A DNA stretch of 24,475 nucleotides from Candidatus Limnocylindrales bacterium. GTDB lineage: Bacteria; Chloroflexota; Limnocylindria; Limnocylindrales; CSP1-4. The stretch spans positions 1-24,475 of the forward strand of contig JARLHH010000349.1 of NCBI GenBank assembly GCA_031292335.1, given 5' to 3'. The translations under genes and the position numbers were made by a program. Shown here one piece after another: positions 1-7,325 of the stretch (within the stretch, counting starts at the first letter, position 1; every line of letters begins with the position of its first letter). The notes under the pieces are model-generated. The model had not been told where the DNA came from, did not search any database, and was given only the letters and a program-made list of their open reading frames with translations.

Positions 1-141
1 CCCACCAGCACGCTGGGCAGCACGGGCGACGCCTCGACCCCGGGCTCCGGCCTGGCGCTGGGGATCCTCGCGCTCGCGTTCGTCTCCGTCCTGGGGATCG
101 GCGTGGTCCGCCCCCTCGCAGCGCGCCGAGCACGCCGCTAG
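1..141 (+). CDS. C-terminal end of a membrane-anchored surface protein (partial)
   Basis: The frame is open from base 1 to a TAG at 139-141, giving the last 46 residues of a protein that begins outside the window. It has a short Gly/Ser/Thr/Pro-rich stretch, then one hydrophobic segment of about 20 residues (around GLALGILALAFVSVLGIGVV), then an arginine-rich tail ending AARRARR. This is the usual architecture of a C-terminal membrane anchor: a low-complexity wall or linker region, a transmembrane helix, and a basic cytoplasmic stop. No LPXTG sorting signal is visible. The extracellular part cannot be seen, so no function is assigned. Codon use is as GC-rich as the neighbours. A strong hairpin follows 22 bases after the stop, so the gene probably ends its transcription unit. 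Confidence 0.6.
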   Translation, partial: PTSTLGSTGDASTPGSGLALGILALAFVSVLGIGVVRPLAARRARR

Positions 142-163
142 CACCCCTTCCGTTCGCTCCTCC

Positions 164-194
164 GAGGCCGGCCCGTTCCCTCCGGGCCGGCCTC
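164..194 (+). terminator. Perfect 12-bp hairpin, likely terminator of the upstream gene
   Basis: GAGGCCGGCCCG (164-175) and its exact reverse complement CGGGCCGGCCTC (183-194) enclose a 7-base loop. It lies between the stop at 141 and the MerR promoter at 225-255. No T-run follows, as is common in very GC-rich genomes, so intrinsic termination is inferred from position and stem strength. Confidence 0.6.
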
Positions 195-224
195 GTCACG
201 TCTCCAGGCCGCGGCAGCGCAACC

Positions 225-255
225 AAGACCTTTCCGTTCACGGAAAGGTTATACT
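225..255 (+). promoter_or_regulatory. MerR-type promoter with 9-bp inverted-repeat operator in a 19-bp spacer
   Basis: A perfect inverted repeat, ACCTTTCCG (228-236) and CGGAAAGGT (241-249) around TTCA, lies between a weak -35 (AAGACC, 225-230) and a good -10 (TATACT, 250-255). The spacer is 19 bp. This is the overlong spacer with a central dyad that MerR-family activators untwist (as for MerR, SoxR and CueR), and ACC...GGT ends are typical of their operators. The -10 ends 7 bases before the GTG at 263, so transcription should begin at or next to the start codon (leaderless). It is probably the autoregulated promoter of the operon at 263-4538. Confidence 0.85.
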
Positions 256-262
256 GGCGTCC

Positions 263-859
263 GTGAGCCGCAGCATCGCGCCGGAGCCGCCCGGCGACCT
301 CGCCACCCGTTCCCCCATCGCGGGCGCGCCCCCACTCCGGATCCACCAGGTCGCCGAGCTGATCGGCCTCACCCCGCGCTCGATCCGGTACTACGAGGAG
401 ATGGGGCTGCTGAGCCCGTCCGCCCGGTCGCGCGGCTCGTACCGCCTGTTCGACCAGCTCGACATCGACCGTCTCCGCTTCATCAAGGGCCTCCGCGACG
501 ACGCCGGCTTCTCGATCGCCGAGATCGGCCGGCTCCTCGAGGATGAGGCCGCCCGCCGGCTCGCCCGCGAGGCGCTTGCCTCGACCGACGACCCCGCGGA
601 GCGTCACCGCATCCTCAGCGGGCGGCTCTCGAGCATCGACGACCAGCTTGCGGGCCTCAACGAGAAGCTCGCCCGGCTCCAGGAGATGGTCGCCGAGCTG
701 CAGCGGCGGCGGCGCCACGTCCTGGAGCACCTCGCGGAGCTCGCGGGGGACGCGGTGAACGCCGGCGACACGGCGAACGACGACGACGCGCCCGCCCTCG
801 CCGGGAAGGCCCACGCGGCCGGCAGCGCCGTGGCGGCCGGTCGGGGCTCCGCCCGGTGA
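263..859 (+). CDS. MerR-family transcriptional regulator, cysteine-free
   Basis: This 198-residue protein has a MerR winged-helix domain at about residues 25-93, with the recognisable run LTPRSIRYYEEMGLL (36-50), the wing around RGSYRLF, and the second helix pair DIDRLRFIKGLRD. A leucine-rich coiled coil at about 115-160 is the usual MerR dimerisation helix. It has an extra N-terminal stretch of about 24 residues and an Ala/Gly-rich tail of about 35 residues. There is no cysteine, so metal or thiol sensing of the MerR/CueR/SoxR kind is excluded; an organic ligand or drug is more likely. The GTG start at 263 is chosen because the MerR-type -10 box ends 7 bases upstream and no Shine-Dalgarno is present (leaderless). 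Its stop overlaps the next gene's GTG (GTGA), so it is translationally coupled to an exporter it probably controls. Confidence 0.92.
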   Translation: MSRSIAPEPPGDLATRSPIAGAPPLRIHQVAELIGLTPRSIRYYEEMGLLSPSARSRGSYRLFDQLDIDRLRFIKGLRDDAGFSIAEIGRLLEDEAARRLAREALASTDDPAERHRILSGRLSSIDDQLAGLNEKLARLQEMVAELQRRRRHVLEHLAELAGDAVNAGDTANDDDAPALAGKAHAAGSAVAAGRGSAR

Positions 860-2175
860 CGGCCGGGGTCGGCCGCGGTTCCTTCCGCTGGCGGGGAGCC
901 CTCCGGCATCGCAACTTCCGCCTGTTCTGGTTCGGCCAGCTCATCTCGCTGGTCGGGACCTGGATGCAGTCGATCGGCCTGGCCTGGCTCGTGCTCCTCC
1001 TCACCCACGACCCGCTCTGGCTCGGGTTCGTGGCCGCGGCCCAGTTCCTGCCGGTCCTGATCCTGGGGCTGTTCGGGGGGATCATCGCGGACGTCCTCCC
1101 CAAGCGGCGGACGCTCGTGGGGACGCAGACGGCGTCGATGCTCCTCGCTTTCGTGCTCGCCGCCCTCACCTTCGCGAACGTCGCCCAGGTCTGGGAGATC
1201 CTTCTGCTCGCGGCACTGCTCGGGCTCGTCAACGCCGTGGACATGCCGACGCGCCAGTCGTTCGTCATCGAGATGGTGGGCGTCGAGGACGTGACCAACG
1301 CGGTCGGCCTGAACTCCGCGGTCTTCAACGCGGCCCGGATCGTCGGGCCCGCGCTCGGGGGCATCCTGATCGGCCTGGTCGGCGTGACGGCCTGCTTCTT
1401 CCTGAACGGCGTCAGCTTCATCGCGGTCATCGTGGGCCTGCTGCTCATGCGCGAATCCGACCTCCGGGCGGCCGCCCGGCTGGCCCGACCGACGAGCGTC
1501 CGGGCCGTGGCCGACGACCTGGCCGAGGGCCTGCGCTACGTCCGGGCGACTCCCGTGGTCCTGCTGGCGGTCTGCCTGGTCGGCTTCGTCTCCACGTTCG
1601 CGATGAACTTCAACGTGATCGCCCCGGCCCTTGCCCAGGATGTCCTCGGGGTCGGCGCGACCGGCCTCGGGTTCCTCCTGTCCTCGATGGGGCTCGGCTC
1701 CCTGGTCGCCGCCCTCCTGGTCGCGTCGCTGCGGCGTCCGCGACCGTGGATCATGGTGGTCGGGGCGCTCGTCCTGGGCGTGCTCGAGGTGGCCCTCGGT
1801 GGAATCCGGTCCTACCCGTTCGCGCTCGTCGCGATGTTCGGCGCGGGCGCCGGCGCGATCGCGATGATGGTCTCGGCCAACACGGCGATCCAGCTCGCCG
1901 TGCCGGACCGCCTGCGGGGACGGGTCATGTCCGTCTACACGACGGTCTTCTCCGGGTCGACCCCGATCGGGGCGCCGGTCATCGGCTGGCTGGCGTCCGC
2001 GTTCAGCACCGAGGTCGCCCTGATCGTCGGCGGGGCGACGGCGATCGTCGCGGCGCTCGTGGCGGGGGCCTGGGTGCTCCGCGGCGGCCTCTCGCTCCTG
2101 CCGGGTTCCCTGGCGGAGCGGCTCGGCCCGGAGGCGGTCGCCGCTGCCGGGCCGCCACCCGGCGCCGGGACGTAA
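856..2175 (+). CDS. MFS exporter, MFS_3 (EntS-like) family
   Basis: This 439-residue polytopic membrane protein has about 12 hydrophobic segments. The N-terminal FRLFWFGQLISLVGTWMQ and the following ...LWLGFVAAAQFLPVL are typical of the MFS_3 family (enterobactin-exporter EntS and related drug exporters). The loop 2-3 signature is GGIIADVLPKRRTLV (MFS motif A, conserved D and basic residues), and AARIVGPALGG resembles the antiporter motif C. It starts at GTG 856, inside the MerR stop (GTGA), so it is co-translated with the regulator. The substrate is unknown. Position next to MerR and a second exporter suggests efflux of a toxic or signalling compound rather than uptake. Confidence 0.9.
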   Translation: MTAGVGRGSFRWRGALRHRNFRLFWFGQLISLVGTWMQSIGLAWLVLLLTHDPLWLGFVAAAQFLPVLILGLFGGIIADVLPKRRTLVGTQTASMLLAFVLAALTFANVAQVWEILLLAALLGLVNAVDMPTRQSFVIEMVGVEDVTNAVGLNSAVFNAARIVGPALGGILIGLVGVTACFFLNGVSFIAVIVGLLLMRESDLRAAARLARPTSVRAVADDLAEGLRYVRATPVVLLAVCLVGFVSTFAMNFNVIAPALAQDVLGVGATGLGFLLSSMGLGSLVAALLVASLRRPRPWIMVVGALVLGVLEVALGGIRSYPFALVAMFGAGAGAIAMMVSANTAIQLAVPDRLRGRVMSVYTTVFSGSTPIGAPVIGWLASAFSTEVALIVGGATAIVAALVAGAWVLRGGLSLLPGSLAERLGPEAVAAAGPPPGAGT

Positions 2176-2193
2176 GCGGGAGCCCGCAGCACC

Positions 2194-3648
2194 GTGGAAC
2201 GCAAGTGGCTCATCCTCTCGAGCGTCTCGCTCGGGTCGCTGATGTCCACGCTCGACGGCAGCATCGTGAACATCGCGCTGCCGTCGATCCAGGCGGACTT
2301 CCGCATCGACCTGACCACGGTCGAATGGGTCGTGGTCGCCTACCTGCTGGTCGTGGGCGCGCTGCTGCTGCCGTTCGGCCGCCTGGGCGAGGTTCTCACG
2401 TTCAAGCGCGTCTACCTGGTCGGCTTCAGCCTCTTCACCCTGGCGAGCATCTGCTGCGGGGCCGCGCCCAACGAGGCCGCGCTCATCGGGTTCCGGGTCG
2501 TCCAGGGCGTGGGCGCGGCGATGATCATGGCAATGGGACCGGCGATCGTGGCGCGAACCTTCCCCGCCCACGAGCGTGGGCGCGCGCTGGGGCTGAACGG
2601 AGTGAGCGTCTCCATCGGGCTCAGCCTCGGGCCGGCGCTCGGCGGGCTGCTCACCCAGGCGGCCACGTGGCGGGCGATCTTCCTGATCAACGCACCGATC
2701 GGGCTGCTGGCAGTGATCTGGGCGGCTCGCGTGCTCCCCGCGGAGACGCCCGGCAAGGGGCAGTCGTTCGACGTGCGAGGGGCGGCGCTCTCGGGCGTCG
2801 CCCTGTTTGCGCTGCTGCTCGCCCTCAGCGAGGGCCAGGCGTGGGGCTGGACGAGCCCCGCGACGATCGGCCTCCTGGTCGCCTTCCTGATCCTGGGCAC
2901 CGCGTTCATCGCGGTGGAGCGGGCCTCGATCCAGCCGATGATCGACCTCGCCCTGTTCAAGATCCGTCCCTTCGCCGCCGGCCTGGCAAGCGTCGTCGTG
3001 GCGTTCGCCGGCCTGTTCACCGCCACGTTCCTCCTGCCGTTCCTGCTCGAGCAGGGATCGGGCTTCTCCCCGATCGAGGCCGGCCTCCTGCTCACCCCGG
3101 TGCCGATCACGATGGCCCTCGTGGCGCCGTTCAGCGGCGCGGCGTCGGACCGCTTTGGACCGCGCGTGCTCGCCAGCGCCGGCCTGGCGATCGAGGCGCT
3201 GGGCCTCCTGAGCCTCACCCAGCTCCCGGTGAGCTTCAGCCTCCCGGACCTGGTCTGGCGGCTGGTGCTGCTGGGCCTCGGGCAGGGCCTGTTCATGAGC
3301 CCGAACAGCAGCGCCGTGCTCGGCTCGGTGCCGCGCCCGCGTGTCGGGACGGCCTCGGGCACGCTCGCCCAGATGCGCGTCACCGGACAGGCGCTCGGGA
3401 TCGCCCTGAGCGCGGCGATCGTCGCGACGCGGCTTCCCGTGCACCTCGCGGAGCTCGGGGGTCCGCCCACGGCGGCGCTGCAGAGCGTCGCCCTCGCCGG
3501 AGCCATCCACGATGCGTTCGTCGTGGCGGGCCTCGTCTGCTGCATTGGGATCGTCACCAGCCTCGTGCGGGGGTCGAGCCGGCCCGGCGCGGCTGACGCA
3601 ACGGTCCCGGTACCCGCCTACGCACCCGTCGAACAGGAGCGACCATGA
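2194..3648 (+). CDS. MFS drug exporter, DHA2 (EmrB/QacA-type, 14 TM)
   Basis: This 484-residue protein is the usual length for DHA2 transporters with 14 helices. Helix 1 carries the DHA2 signature LDGSIVNIALPSIQADF (compare LDxTIVNVALP), motif A is FGRLGEVLTFKRVYLVG with Glu at the normal Asp position, and motif C is IGLSLGPALGG, which marks proton-drug antiporters. The second half has FSGAASDRFGPRVLA, an internal copy of motif A. It starts at GTG 2194, 18 bases after the previous gene, and ends in an ATGA overlap with the next gene. It is therefore the third member of one operon and the second, unrelated exporter under the same MerR regulator. The substrate cannot be read from sequence. Confidence 0.93.
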   Translation: MERKWLILSSVSLGSLMSTLDGSIVNIALPSIQADFRIDLTTVEWVVVAYLLVVGALLLPFGRLGEVLTFKRVYLVGFSLFTLASICCGAAPNEAALIGFRVVQGVGAAMIMAMGPAIVARTFPAHERGRALGLNGVSVSIGLSLGPALGGLLTQAATWRAIFLINAPIGLLAVIWAARVLPAETPGKGQSFDVRGAALSGVALFALLLALSEGQAWGWTSPATIGLLVAFLILGTAFIAVERASIQPMIDLALFKIRPFAAGLASVVVAFAGLFTATFLLPFLLEQGSGFSPIEAGLLLTPVPITMALVAPFSGAASDRFGPRVLASAGLAIEALGLLSLTQLPVSFSLPDLVWRLVLLGLGQGLFMSPNSSAVLGSVPRPRVGTASGTLAQMRVTGQALGIALSAAIVATRLPVHLAELGGPPTAALQSVALAGAIHDAFVVAGLVCCIGIVTSLVRGSSRPGAADATVPVPAYAPVEQERP

Positions 3649-4538
3649 GCCTCACACGACTCCAGGGCATCGATCCCGGCCGCATCGGCGTCTTCGCCGG
3701 GCCGCTCAACGGCCAGCCGGCGGCGGCCCAGCGCACGTTCGTGCGCGAGATGGAGCGGCTGGGTTACGGCACGCTCTGGTACGGCGAGGCGCTCGCCCAG
3801 GAGGCGTTCGCCCGGGGTGCCATCTACCTGGCCGCCACCGAGCGGCTCGTGATCGCGAGCGGCATCGCGAACATCTGGGCCCGCGACGCCGCCGCGATGG
3901 CGAACGGCGGGCGGACCCTCTCCGAGGCCTGGCCCGGCCGCTTCATCCTGGGCATCGGCGTCTCGCACGCGCCGCTCGTCCGGCTCCGCGGCGGAGACTA
4001 CGGACGACCGTACTCGGCCATGCGCACGTATCTCGACGCGATGGACGCGGCGCCGTGGCGCGGAGCCGCGGCGGCCCTGCCGCCCGTCGTCCTGGCCGCG
4101 CTCGGGCCGCGGATGGCGGGCCTGGCCGGCGAGCGCACGGCGGGTGCCTATCCGTACTTCTCGACCGCGGCCCACGTCCGCGAGGTGCGGGGCATCCTGG
4201 GGCCGGAGCCGTTCCTCGCCGCGGACCTGCCCGTTGTGCTGGCCGGGGACTTCGCCGCGGCCCGCGTGATCGGCGACCGCCACCTCTCGGCCTACCTGGG
4301 ATCGGCGAACTACCGGGCGAACCTGCTCCGGCTGGGCTGGCCGGAGGCGGACCTCCAGCCACCCGGCTCGGACGCCCTGTTCGAGGCGATCGTCGCCTGG
4401 GGCGACCTCGACCGCATCGCCGACCTCGTGCGTGAACGGTTCGCGGCCGGCGCCGACCAGGTCGTGCTCAACCTCGTCGCCGCGGACCCGGCCGCTCCGC
4501 CCCTCGACGAGCTCCGGGCGCTCGCGCCGCTGACCTGA
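3645..4538 (+). CDS. LLM-class F420-dependent oxidoreductase (TIGR03620-like)
   Basis: This 297-residue protein has luciferase-like monooxygenase (TIM-barrel) features. The N-terminal strand IGVFAGPL is followed by REMERLGYGTLWYGEAL, then ATERLVIASGIANIW, and GRFILGIGVSHAPLV, the flavin/F420-binding region of the family. The layout matches the small single-domain TIGR03620 group assigned to F420 rather than FMN. It probably oxidises or reduces a small organic molecule using deazaflavin; the substrate is unknown. The ATG at 3645 overlaps the previous stop (ATGA), with an AGGAG 6 bases upstream. Coupling to two exporters and a MerR regulator suggests detoxification of the exported compound. It converges on the PaiB-like gene with only four bases between stops. 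Confidence 0.85.
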   Translation: MSLTRLQGIDPGRIGVFAGPLNGQPAAAQRTFVREMERLGYGTLWYGEALAQEAFARGAIYLAATERLVIASGIANIWARDAAAMANGGRTLSEAWPGRFILGIGVSHAPLVRLRGGDYGRPYSAMRTYLDAMDAAPWRGAAAALPPVVLAALGPRMAGLAGERTAGAYPYFSTAAHVREVRGILGPEPFLAADLPVVLAGDFAAARVIGDRHLSAYLGSANYRANLLRLGWPEADLQPPGSDALFEAIVAWGDLDRIADLVRERFAAGADQVVLNLVAADPAAPPLDELRALAPLT

Positions 4539-4542
4539 GGCC

Positions 4543-5184
4543 CTACCGCCGGGGCGCTCGCCGCATCTCGCCGGCAACGGCCTGCTCGCGCGGCGCTCCC
4601 GCGGCCAGGCCCCCGATCACGCCGTCCACGTCGGCGGGCGCCCTGTTCTGGCTCAGCTTGCGCTTGCCCTCCAGCCGTGAGATCCGCAGCTCGATGCCGA
4701 CGATCGCGCGGAGCTCGCTCTCGATGTAGTCGCGTGGCGCGTCGTCCACCGACCAGCCGTCCGGCCGCCCGGCCTCGTGGCGATCCGTGAGGCGCCGCAC
4801 GATCTCGCCGAGCCAGGCGGGGTCGTCGCGAACCACCAGGGCGCCGGATGCGTGGACGGTCGTGTAGTTCCAGGTGGGGACGTGGCGCTCGGAGCGCCTT
4901 GTGGCGGCGTAGAGGCGGGGCGAGACGTAGGCGTCGGGCCCGTCGAAGATCGCCAGCGCCTCGATGCCGGCAGAGACATCCCGCCACTGTCGGTTCGCGC
5001 GGGCAAGGTGACCCCGGAGCGTCCCGAGCGGGCCGTCGGAGGCGTCGTACAGCATCGGCAGGATCGTGGCGACCAGCCGGCCTCCCGACAGCGTGACCAG
5101 CGTGGCCGGCACGGCGGCTGCCAGCTCGCCCAGCGAAACGGCCGGGGCAGGGTCGATGAAGCGTCCGTGGCCGGGCTGGTACAC
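4543..5184 (-). CDS. PaiB-like FMN-binding negative regulator family protein
   Basis: This 213-residue protein is the normal length for the PaiB/FMN_bind_2 family (split-barrel flavin fold). Family landmarks are the start MYQPGHGRF, the central TWNYTTVHASG (about residues 105-115) and the C-terminal KRKLSQNR. In Bacillus, PaiB with PaiA represses sporulation and protease genes. In other phyla these proteins are mostly uncharacterised flavin-binding proteins, so a regulatory role here is only an extrapolation from the name. It is read leftward from GTG at 5184. A TAGGGT box (5196-5191) ends 6 bases before the start, with no Shine-Dalgarno, suggesting its own leaderless transcript despite lying 81 bases behind an ABC permease on the same strand. 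Confidence 0.9.
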   Translation of the reverse strand: MYQPGHGRFIDPAPAVSLGELAAAVPATLVTLSGGRLVATILPMLYDASDGPLGTLRGHLARANRQWRDVSAGIEALAIFDGPDAYVSPRLYAATRRSERHVPTWNYTTVHASGALVVRDDPAWLGEIVRRLTDRHEAGRPDGWSVDDAPRDYIESELRAIVGIELRISRLEGKRKLSQNRAPADVDGVIGGLAAGAPREQAVAGEMRRAPRR

Positions 5185-5190
5185 GCCGCG

Positions 5191-5196
5191 ACCCTA
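5191..5196 (-). promoter_or_regulatory. Candidate -10 box for leaderless paiB-like gene
   Basis: On the minus strand TAGGGT is followed by six bases and then the GTG start at 5184. No ribosome-binding site lies in between. The same TANNNT-N6-8-start arrangement recurs at 263, 8634 and 10748. No convincing -35 is visible. Confidence 0.45.
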
Positions 5197-5265
5197 GCAC
5201 GGAGGAGGCCGGGATGCGACCGCCCCAGGGCCGGCGCGGCGACTCCTGGCGAGCCCCGGGCGTGA

Positions 5266-6327
5266 TCAGGCCCGGACCTCCTGGCGCATGAACGCGACGT
5301 AGCCGGCCCCGAAGCAGACCACGGTCAGGGAGAGGAGCGCGACCGCCTGCGGCCAGGCCAGGAGCAGGCTCTGGTCCAGGGGCAGGATCGACGGGATCGC
5401 CCGCTGGTCGGTCTGCTGCTCGATCGGCACGATGCCCACGGTCTGGACCGTCGGGTCCAGCAGGTAATCCGCGGCCTCCGAGTAGAGGGTTCCCGGCGAG
5501 ACCCGGGCGAGGTCGAGCTGGAGCTGCGCGTTGGCGATCTGCTGGTCGAGCGTGGCATCCGCCGGCACCGGCGCGACGAAGCTCGCCACGATCCCCACCA
5601 GCAGCGCCGCGAAGATCGTCAGCACGATCCACAGGGCGATCGCCGCGAGCGCGGACGTGGCGGACCGGCGCACGACGACCGAGCAGAGCATCGCGAACGC
5701 GAGCCAGAAGCCCAGGTACGCCAGGGTCACCACGAACCATGCCCCGAGTCGGGCCAGGTCGTCCGGGCTGGGGCTGATGCCGAGCACGAGGAAGGCGATC
5801 CCGGACACGATCAGGGTGATCGCGAGCAGCACGAGCCCAATCACCTCCAGGCCCGCGGCGAACTTGCCGATGATCACCGCGTCGCGGTGGATCGGCTGGG
5901 AGACCAGGCGAGGCAGGGTCCGCTCGGAGCGCTCGCCGTTGATCGCGTCGAACCCGAACGCGATCCCCAGGAGCGGGCCGAGCAGGCCGACGAGCGCCGC
6001 GAACGAGGGAACCTGCGAGCCCGAAGCCTGGTGGCTGAACAGCAGGACGAACAGGCCCGACGTGCCGCTGGCCAGCTCGGCGTTCTGGCCCACGAAGGAT
6101 GCGGTCGAGTAGATGGCCCCCACCGCCGCCAGGCCGAGCAGGGCGATCAGGATGAACAGGCGGATGCTCAGAATGCCGTCGCCGAACTCCTTGGCCGCCA
6201 CCACCCGCCAGCCGAGGCGTGGCGGACGGGGCGGAGCCAGGCGGGCGGTGCCCCGGTCCGGCGTGTCGGACGGTTCGAGGGAAGGCGCATCGCCGGCCAG
6301 GACGAGCGCGTCAGGCGGCGTTGCCAT
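5266..6327 (-). CDS. ABC-2 type transporter permease
   Basis: This 353-residue membrane protein has about six hydrophobic segments. A soluble N-terminus of about 45 residues leads into VVAAKEFGDGILSIRLFILIALLGL, the usual opening of NosY/ABC-2 permeases. FGFDAINGERSERTLPRLVSQ is the conserved cytoplasmic coupling region of this group (E-x2-S-x-T-L), where the ATPase docks. A large extracytoplasmic loop (about 255-320) lies before the last helix. Its start overlaps the end of the ATPase gene by 17 bases, so the pair is translationally coupled. It is the membrane half of the leftward export module with the ATPase at 6311-7324 and the NEW3 protein at 7326-8480. Substrate is unknown. Confidence 0.9.
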   Translation of the reverse strand: MATPPDALVLAGDAPSLEPSDTPDRGTARLAPPRPPRLGWRVVAAKEFGDGILSIRLFILIALLGLAAVGAIYSTASFVGQNAELASGTSGLFVLLFSHQASGSQVPSFAALVGLLGPLLGIAFGFDAINGERSERTLPRLVSQPIHRDAVIIGKFAAGLEVIGLVLLAITLIVSGIAFLVLGISPSPDDLARLGAWFVVTLAYLGFWLAFAMLCSVVVRRSATSALAAIALWIVLTIFAALLVGIVASFVAPVPADATLDQQIANAQLQLDLARVSPGTLYSEAADYLLDPTVQTVGIVPIEQQTDQRAIPSILPLDQSLLLAWPQAVALLSLTVVCFGAGYVAFMRQEVRA

Positions 6328-7324
6328 GGTCGCCCTCGTCGCGGCTGAAGTAGCGCTGGTAGATCTCGTCGAGCTCGTCGCCGACGCGACGCATGTGTCG
6401 GACGCCCAGCCCGCGCGCGGCGAGATCGACGGCCAGGTGACCCCGGATCGACTGCGGGCCGGTCACGAGCCAGAGGCCCGGGTCGTGCGGGTCGGGCTTC
6501 ACGTCCACCACGCCGGGCGAGGCGCGCAGGGCCGCCTCGACCTGGTCGGGCGGACCGTCCAGGCCGACCTCCAGCTCCAGCTGGTCACCGGCCAGCTCGG
6601 CCGCGAGCTGCGACATGCGGCCCTGGGCCAGGATCCGGCCGGCGTTGAAGATCGCGACGCGGTCGCAGACCTGGTGCACCTGGTGGAGCAGGTGGCTCGA
6701 CAGCAGGACCGTGACGCCGTTGTCACGGGCGAGGGACTGGATGAGCGCCAGCACCTCGGCCACGCCGGCCGGGTCGATCGACGCCGTCGGCTCGTCCAGG
6801 ATCAGGATGGACGGATCCTTGACGAGGGCGTCGGCCAGGCCGAGGCGCTGGCGCATGCCGCGCGAGTACTGCTCCACCCGCCGCCCGGCGGCATCCGCGA
6901 GGCCGACCTGCTCCAGGAGCAGCCCGATCCGGTCGTTCGCGGCGCGTCGCTCGATTCCGTTGAGGGCGGCCGTGTAGCGCAGGTTCTCGGCGCCGGTCAT
7001 CTCTCCGTAGAAGCCCACGTCGTCGGGCAGATAGCCCACCCGGCGCTTCACTTCGAGGGGCTGCCTGGTCGGGTCGAAGCCCGCCACGCTGGCCCGGCCG
7101 TGGGTGGGCTCCGAGAGCCCCAGGAGCATCAGGATGGTCGTGGTCTTGCCGGCGCCGTTCGGCCCTAGCAGGCCGAAGACCTCGCCCGTCCGGATGGCAA
7201 GGTTGAGCTTGTCGACGGCGACGAGGTCGCCGTAGGTCTTCGTCAGCCCGTGGGTCTGGATCGCCAGGTCCGTCTCGGCCGCCTCGGGCGCCGCGCGGCG
7301 CACGAGGCGGCCCCGCTTGCGCAC
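6311..7324 (-). CDS. ABC transporter ATP-binding protein (CcmA/NatA type)
   Basis: This 337-residue protein has a complete nucleotide-binding domain: Walker A GPNGAGKT (about 54-61), signature YSRGMRQR (153-160) in the variant form common in ABC-2 exporters, Walker B ILILDE (173-178) with D-loop SIDP, and H-loop His211. The Q-loop position reads GYLPDD, without the usual glutamine, also common in this subfamily. A C-terminal domain of about 100 residues follows, seen in ATPases of the COG1131 group. It starts at GTG 7324, one base after the NEW3 gene stop, and runs 17 bases into the permease gene, so the three genes form one tight operon. It energises the 5266-6327 permease. Confidence 0.95.
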   Translation of the reverse strand: MRKRGRLVRRAAPEAAETDLAIQTHGLTKTYGDLVAVDKLNLAIRTGEVFGLLGPNGAGKTTTILMLLGLSEPTHGRASVAGFDPTRQPLEVKRRVGYLPDDVGFYGEMTGAENLRYTAALNGIERRAANDRIGLLLEQVGLADAAGRRVEQYSRGMRQRLGLADALVKDPSILILDEPTASIDPAGVAEVLALIQSLARDNGVTVLLSSHLLHQVHQVCDRVAIFNAGRILAQGRMSQLAAELAGDQLELEVGLDGPPDQVEAALRASPGVVDVKPDPHDPGLWLVTGPQSIRGHLAVDLAARGLGVRHMRRVGDELDEIYQRYFSRDEGDHGNAA

Positions 7325-7325
7325 C

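Noticed and set aside
604..3510. Long open frame on the minus strand (968 codons) opposite the MerR/MFS genes
   Set aside because: Its protein is low-complexity (Arg, Asp, Gly, Glu-rich) with no recognisable domain, and it lies antisense to three genes with clear family signatures. In very GC-rich DNA such frames arise from stop-codon scarcity.
1746..3596. Long plus-strand open frame overlapping both MFS genes
   Set aside because: It is out of frame with two well-supported transporters and its product is Arg/Gly/Pro-rich without domains.
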